Below are positions 6,168 through 8,438 of a DNA stretch of 8,438 nt, piece after piece. The notes beneath the pieces were generated by a model. The model made no database searches and was not told where the DNA came from. It saw only the letters and a list, made by a program, of their open reading frames with translations. The translations under genes and the position numbers were made by a program. Every line of letters starts with the position of its first letter. Within the stretch, counting starts at the first letter, position 1. This DNA is from CAKOSP01 sp964370755 (GTDB lineage Bacteria > Bacillota_I > Bacilli_A > RF39 > UBA660): NCBI GenBank assembly GCA_964370755.1, contig CAYJKL010000033.1:1-8438 (forward strand), written 5' to 3'.

Positions 6168-6301
6168 AATTTTTCTTTTTTGTTTGTTAAGTATTTGGGA
6201 GATTGTAAGCAGGTATTTTTGTCAATGGCGCTAGTTCATTTTACCGTTTACAAAAATGCTTGCTTGTAATATACTGCTGTCTTAAACAAAAAAGAATAAT
6301 T
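6168..6301 (+). ncRNA. Candidate structured RNA: long stem-loop in the non-coding left end of the IS
   Basis: Two nested inverted repeats span the space between the transposase stop and the left end. The outer stem is CTTTTTTGTTT (6175-6185) with AAACAAAAAAG (6284-6294), then after a 3-base bulge AAG/CTT, and it extends outward with a few AT pairs to 6168/6301. A 10 x 10 internal loop (6192-6201, 6271-6280) follows. The inner stem is 21 continuous pairs (6202-6222 with 6250-6270), one mismatch and 5 more pairs (6224-6228 with 6244-6248), closing a 15-base loop (6229-6243). Five inner pairs are G-U if read as + strand RNA and become A-C mismatches in the transposase mRNA, so the fold favours + strand RNA. 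No clear + strand promoter is seen. The structure is plain in the sequence; that it is an RNA gene is an inference. It could also be a palindromic nested element or mRNA-protecting structure. Confidence 0.45.
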
Positions 6302-6309
6302 TTCTAATG

Positions 6310-7713
6310 TTAATAGTCTTTTATCATGCTACTTCTATTAAAGAATGAGAAAATTGCAAATTGTTTTTGAGTTGAATTTTTATGTTTTGTGATTTCTAAA
6401 TTTAATGTAGATATATTTGACTTTATTACTTCTTTTTTATTAAAGTTGTTTAAGTATAAATATTTTATATTTTCGTTGTTTTTATATAACATCCTGATAT
6501 TTAATATATTTTTTAATGTTCCTAATGAATATCCTTTCGGTCTCGATGTGAGTAGGTCTGCTAAATTATGAGATATTTGTAATTCCATAGGACAAGATAA
6601 ATTATATTTATATAAATTTTTTATAGGTTTCCAATTATTTAAAATATAATCCCTTTTATCTATTACGGTATTTTTTCTTGATCGATTGTCAACTAAGAAA
6701 GTATCTACTAATGTTTTGAAATTTTTCCTTGTACCTTTGATTATTAATTCTTCAGCTTCTTTTTCAATTTCTGGTGATAGAAAAAGGTGGTGAAGTGCTT
6801 GTTTAAAATGATACTTATCTAGTGCGTATATTACATTTGTGTTTTTAGAAAAATAAAATTCATCTTTTAATCCTTTAATCCATGCGGCGCCATCTCCCAT
6901 AAGAAATACATTTTTAATTTTATCTACATCATAAGTTAAGGATATGTAATCTAGACATTCATGTATCGGATGAGCGTCAAAATCGGAAAATATTTTTTTA
7001 TTTGTTAGAGTAGTTCGTTTTTTCTTTTTTATAATATCGTCAAATACAACTATTGATTTAACCATAACATCTTTTTTATCATTATTTTGTGTAGAAACCC
7101 ATTTTTCATCTGCCATTACATAAAGTGTTTTAGGGGTATTTTTTTCCTCAACAATAGTAGTAGATATTTTTCCTTGATTAACTATATTATGAATAATTTG
7201 TCTAGAGAAAAGACTTTCTTTTTTATCTACTGTTATTCTAGAACCAACCATATCATTCATTATTTTTCTTACTTTATTCATTGAATGAATTGCTGAAAGT
7301 TCAACAATTTTAGCTTTAATGTATGGATCGAAATAATCGTGTTTAGCTAGACCTAAATAATCATCGAGGTAACAATAACACCCAGTTTTATCTTTATGTG
7401 AGTAAAACGTTCTTTTAAATGTAATTTCGCCGAATATAGTAAGAATAGTACGATGTTCGTATGCTCTTATATGATATTTGGATTTTCTTTCAATACATAA
7501 TCTATATGAAGTGTCTATTGCTTCAAGAATAGCAGTAAGACTATTGCATGCAATATCTGATAAAGAATTTTCAAGATTAGATAGCATATCTATATAATTA
7601 AAAACATTGTTTCGTGTAATGTTTTTATCTGTTTCTTTCTTTAAGTTGTCAAAAAATTGTGTAAATATCAAATTTTTTAACACATTTTCATAATTATTTG
7701 ATATAATTTCCAT
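6310..7713 (-). CDS. ISLre2-family (UPF0236) transposase
   Basis: This is a 467-residue transposase, full length for the family and uninterrupted. Family features are the IFGEITFKRTFY segment (93-104), YVMADEKWV (198-206, candidate catalytic D202), FLMGDGAAWI (270-279, D274), ALDKYHFKQALHH (297-309, D299) and CPMELQISHNLADLLTSRPK (374-393, candidate catalytic E377, then GYS), the counterpart of the family's SHxLSxRLSSRPxGWS block. The assignment of catalytic residues is by family analogy. The frame is open upstream to a TTG at 7743, but the ATG at 7711-7713 has a near-perfect AAGGAGGA ribosome binding site (7721-7728) at 8-base spacing and is the real start. Expression is probably controlled at the leader (inverted repeat 7716-7767). 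No intrinsic terminator is evident for its mRNA within the element. Confidence 0.92.
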   Translation of the reverse strand: MEIISNNYENVLKNLIFTQFFDNLKKETDKNITRNNVFNYIDMLSNLENSLSDIACNSLTAILEAIDTSYRLCIERKSKYHIRAYEHRTILTIFGEITFKRTFYSHKDKTGCYCYLDDYLGLAKHDYFDPYIKAKIVELSAIHSMNKVRKIMNDMVGSRITVDKKESLFSRQIIHNIVNQGKISTTIVEEKNTPKTLYVMADEKWVSTQNNDKKDVMVKSIVVFDDIIKKKKRTTLTNKKIFSDFDAHPIHECLDYISLTYDVDKIKNVFLMGDGAAWIKGLKDEFYFSKNTNVIYALDKYHFKQALHHLFLSPEIEKEAEELIIKGTRKNFKTLVDTFLVDNRSRKNTVIDKRDYILNNWKPIKNLYKYNLSCPMELQISHNLADLLTSRPKGYSLGTLKNILNIRMLYKNNENIKYLYLNNFNKKEVIKSNISTLNLEITKHKNSTQKQFAIFSFFNRSSMIKDY

Positions 7714-7715
7714 AT

Positions 7716-7767
7716 GGAAGTCCTCCTTAATGTTGGTTAACAATTACATTATATAATAAGGACTTCC
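7716..7767 (-). promoter_or_regulatory. Leader inverted repeat that could hide the transposase ribosome binding site
   Basis: In the transposase sense, GGAAGTCCT (7767-7759) and AGGACTTCC (7724-7716) are a perfect 9-bp inverted repeat separated by 34 bases. The downstream arm covers the AGGA of the AAGGAGGA ribosome binding site and the bases just before the ATG. The upstream arm lies in the spacer of the element's own promoter, so transcripts starting inside lack it, while transcripts entering from outside contain both arms and could fold to block translation. Confidence 0.6.
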
Positions 7768-7777
7768 TTTTTGTATA
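7748..7777 (-). promoter_or_regulatory. Promoter of the transposase gene
   Basis: TATACA (7777-7772), an 18-base spacer and a perfect TATAAT (7753-7748) read on the minus strand. Transcription would begin near 7741, about 28 bases before the ATG, leaving the AAGGAGGA site in the leader but not the upstream arm of the inverted repeat. Confidence 0.6.
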
Positions 7778-7780
7778 CCT

Positions 7781-7806
7781 AAATCCCAAGAACATTTTAC
7801 ACTATC
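7781..7806 (-). repeat. Right terminal inverted repeat of the IS
   Basis: Read inward on the minus strand it is GATAGTGTAAAAT then GTTCTTGGGATTT. It differs from the left repeat at positions 2, 9, 12 and 13. It contains CATTTTAC (7793-7800), which also occurs in the apical loop of the left-end stem-loop. Confidence 0.88.
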
Positions 7807-7814
7807 ACGCTAGT
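7807..7814 (+). repeat. Right copy of the 8-bp target-site duplication
   Basis: ACGCTAGT, identical to 6086-6093, followed by the T-run that originally belonged to the pyk terminator. Confidence 0.85.
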
Positions 7815-7820
7815 TTTTTT
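7808..7820 (+). terminator. Displaced right half of the pyk terminator (arm and T-run)
   Basis: CGCTAG followed by seven T is the 3' arm and T-run of the original pyk terminator. Its 5' arm (ACTAGCG, 6076-6082) is 1.7 kb away, so this half is no longer functional by itself. Joining bases up to 6093 with bases from 7815 rebuilds a perfect 7-bp hairpin with AAAA loop and T7. Confidence 0.85.
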
Positions 7821-7821
7821 A

Positions 7822-7850
7822 TTGCAATTTTTTTGAGAAAATGATATTAT
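7822..7850 (+). promoter_or_regulatory. Promoter of the secreted-protein gene
   Basis: TTGCAA (7822-7827), a 17-base spacer and TATTAT (7845-7850), which is preceded by TGA and so is also an extended -10. It starts one base after the T-run of the old pyk terminator, outside the insertion sequence, so the gene keeps its own promoter despite the insertion. Confidence 0.7.
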
Positions 7851-7872
7851 TTATAGTAGAGAGGAATAGGTT

Positions 7873-8438
7873 ATGACAATAAATAAAAAACTTAGGAAAA
7901 CACTTCTAATAGTAATTGGAGCACTTTTGGTATTTACACTTACTATTACTTACGCTTACTTTGGAGGTATAGTAGGTGATGGAGCAAATACAAACGTTGA
8001 TATTTTATCTGGTAATGTTACAAGTTTAACATTTACTAAAGGTACTGATATTAGCCTTAGAATAAATCCAAATACACTTACTGAAGGTGGGAGTAATGTA
8101 TCAGATGAAACAACAGCGACAGCAACACTTGCACTTGGTGATGAAGTAGCAAGTGCATCAGATTCTTATCAAGTATATTTCATGATACCAAATAATACTC
8201 ACATTTATACAACAGTAGATAAAAAGGCAGAAATAATACTATCAGTAACTGGGCCAGATGGTAACCCAGTAACACTTCCAGGTCTTCCATCTGTAACTGT
8301 AACAGATGCAGTAACTGGAGAGACTATTACAGGCTATGATGCAACTACAAAGCAAGGTTACATGAAAATAGCAGAAGATTATGCAATAAGTGGTACAACA
8401 ACGCAGGTGCATGAGTGGACAGCTAAACTTACATTTGT
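7873..8438 (+). CDS. Secreted or membrane-anchored Thr-rich protein with SipW/TasA-like signal segment (C-terminus off window)
   Basis: The first 188 codons are present and the gene runs off the right edge. The start ATG (7873-7875) has GAGGAA (7861-7866) at about 8-base spacing. The N-terminus MTINKKLRKT is basic, residues 10-26 are hydrophobic, and TYAYFGG (26-32) follows. This layout resembles the SipW-cognate signal class of TasA/camelysin-type surface proteins, cleaved or retained near TYA. The remainder is rich in Thr, Val, Gly and Asp, has no Cys, and alternates polar and hydrophobic residues as in a beta-sandwich surface domain (for example GPDGNPVTLPGLPSVTVTDA). A role at the cell surface is likely by inference. 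The specific family and function are not established, and no sipW homologue or second surface gene is visible in the window. Confidence 0.6.
   Translation, partial: MTINKKLRKTLLIVIGALLVFTLTITYAYFGGIVGDGANTNVDILSGNVTSLTFTKGTDISLRINPNTLTEGGSNVSDETTATATLALGDEVASASDSYQVYFMIPNNTHIYTTVDKKAEIILSVTGPDGNPVTLPGLPSVTVTDAVTGETITGYDATTKQGYMKIAEDYAISGTTTQVHEWTAKLTF

Larger units (their letters stand above)
6094..7806 (-). mobile_element. Complete ISLre2-family insertion sequence (about 1.71 kb)
   Basis: The element is bounded by imperfect 26-bp inverted repeats (22 of 26 match) and an 8-bp direct repeat, and it carries one intact UPF0236/ISLre2-type transposase gene read leftward. Ends, target duplication and gene are all intact, which suggests recent insertion and a possibly active element. 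It sits between pyk and the secreted-protein gene, inside the former pyk terminator. The exact end is ambiguous by 2 bases: placing the ends at 6092 and 7808 lengthens the repeats to 28 bp (24 matches) and shortens the duplication to 4 bp. The left 216 bases are non-coding and highly structured (terminator 6103-6145, long stem-loop 6168-6301). Confidence 0.92.

Noticed and set aside
6168..6301. Reading the long stem-loop as the transposase terminator or as a CRISPR/other repeat array
   Set aside because: No T-run follows in the minus direction, and the repeat units are a single inverted pair rather than spaced direct repeats.
7714..7743. TTG start adding ten residues to the transposase
   Set aside because: It would start at the presumed transcription start and translate through the ribosome binding site; the ATG at 7713 has an excellent site.

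Overview
The window is a very AT-rich stretch of chromosome, probably from an uncultured gut bacterium of the Firmicutes (Bacilli/Mollicutes-like RF39 type). Supporting signs are nearly exclusive AGA for Arg, AGGAGG-like ribosome binding sites, TTGxxx/TATAAT promoters, short hairpin plus T-run terminators, and a Firmicutes-type insertion sequence. All Trp codons seen are TGG and every complete gene ends in TAA or TAG, so the window cannot tell genetic code 4 from code 11. This placement is an inference from style, not from a marker gene.

Layout. Bases 1-295 hold the start of a leftward membrane protein gene, its promoter, and the terminator of the next gene. Bases 296-2492 hold two leftward genes: a PF12224-type amidoligase and the Sua5/YwlC threonylcarbamoyl-AMP synthase, separated by a strong terminator. 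lysS (class II lysyl-tRNA synthetase of a divergent subtype) runs rightward at 2630-4120. It converges on a small leftward membrane-associated protein of unknown function (4137-4487), and the two share one hairpin. pyk (pyruvate kinase) follows at 4668-6074. From 7873 to the end is the N-terminal part of a secreted or anchored Thr-rich protein with a SipW/TasA-like signal segment.

Between pyk and the secreted protein lies a complete ISLre2-family (UPF0236) insertion sequence, 6094-7806, with 26-bp imperfect terminal inverted repeats and an 8-bp target duplication (ACGCTAGT). It landed in the 3' arm of the pyk terminator. Deleting the element and one repeat restores a textbook terminator, and the two halves now sit 1.7 kb apart.

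The element carries three features beyond its transposase gene. (1) A hairpin plus T-run at its left end can replace the terminator it destroyed. (2) A long inverted repeat in the transposase leader would hide the ribosome binding site only in transcripts entering from outside, because the element's own promoter lies inside the repeat. (3) A ~130-nt near-perfect stem-loop sits in the non-coding left end. Its G-U pairs favour folding of + strand RNA, and its apical loop carries two adjacent 8-nt matches, one to the target flank (CGCTAGTT) and one to the element's right end (CATTTTAC). Item 3 is the most unusual observation here and is hypothesis-level. The remaining genes are ordinary housekeeping functions (tRNA modification, tRNA charging, glycolysis) in single-gene units, each with its own promoter and terminator.
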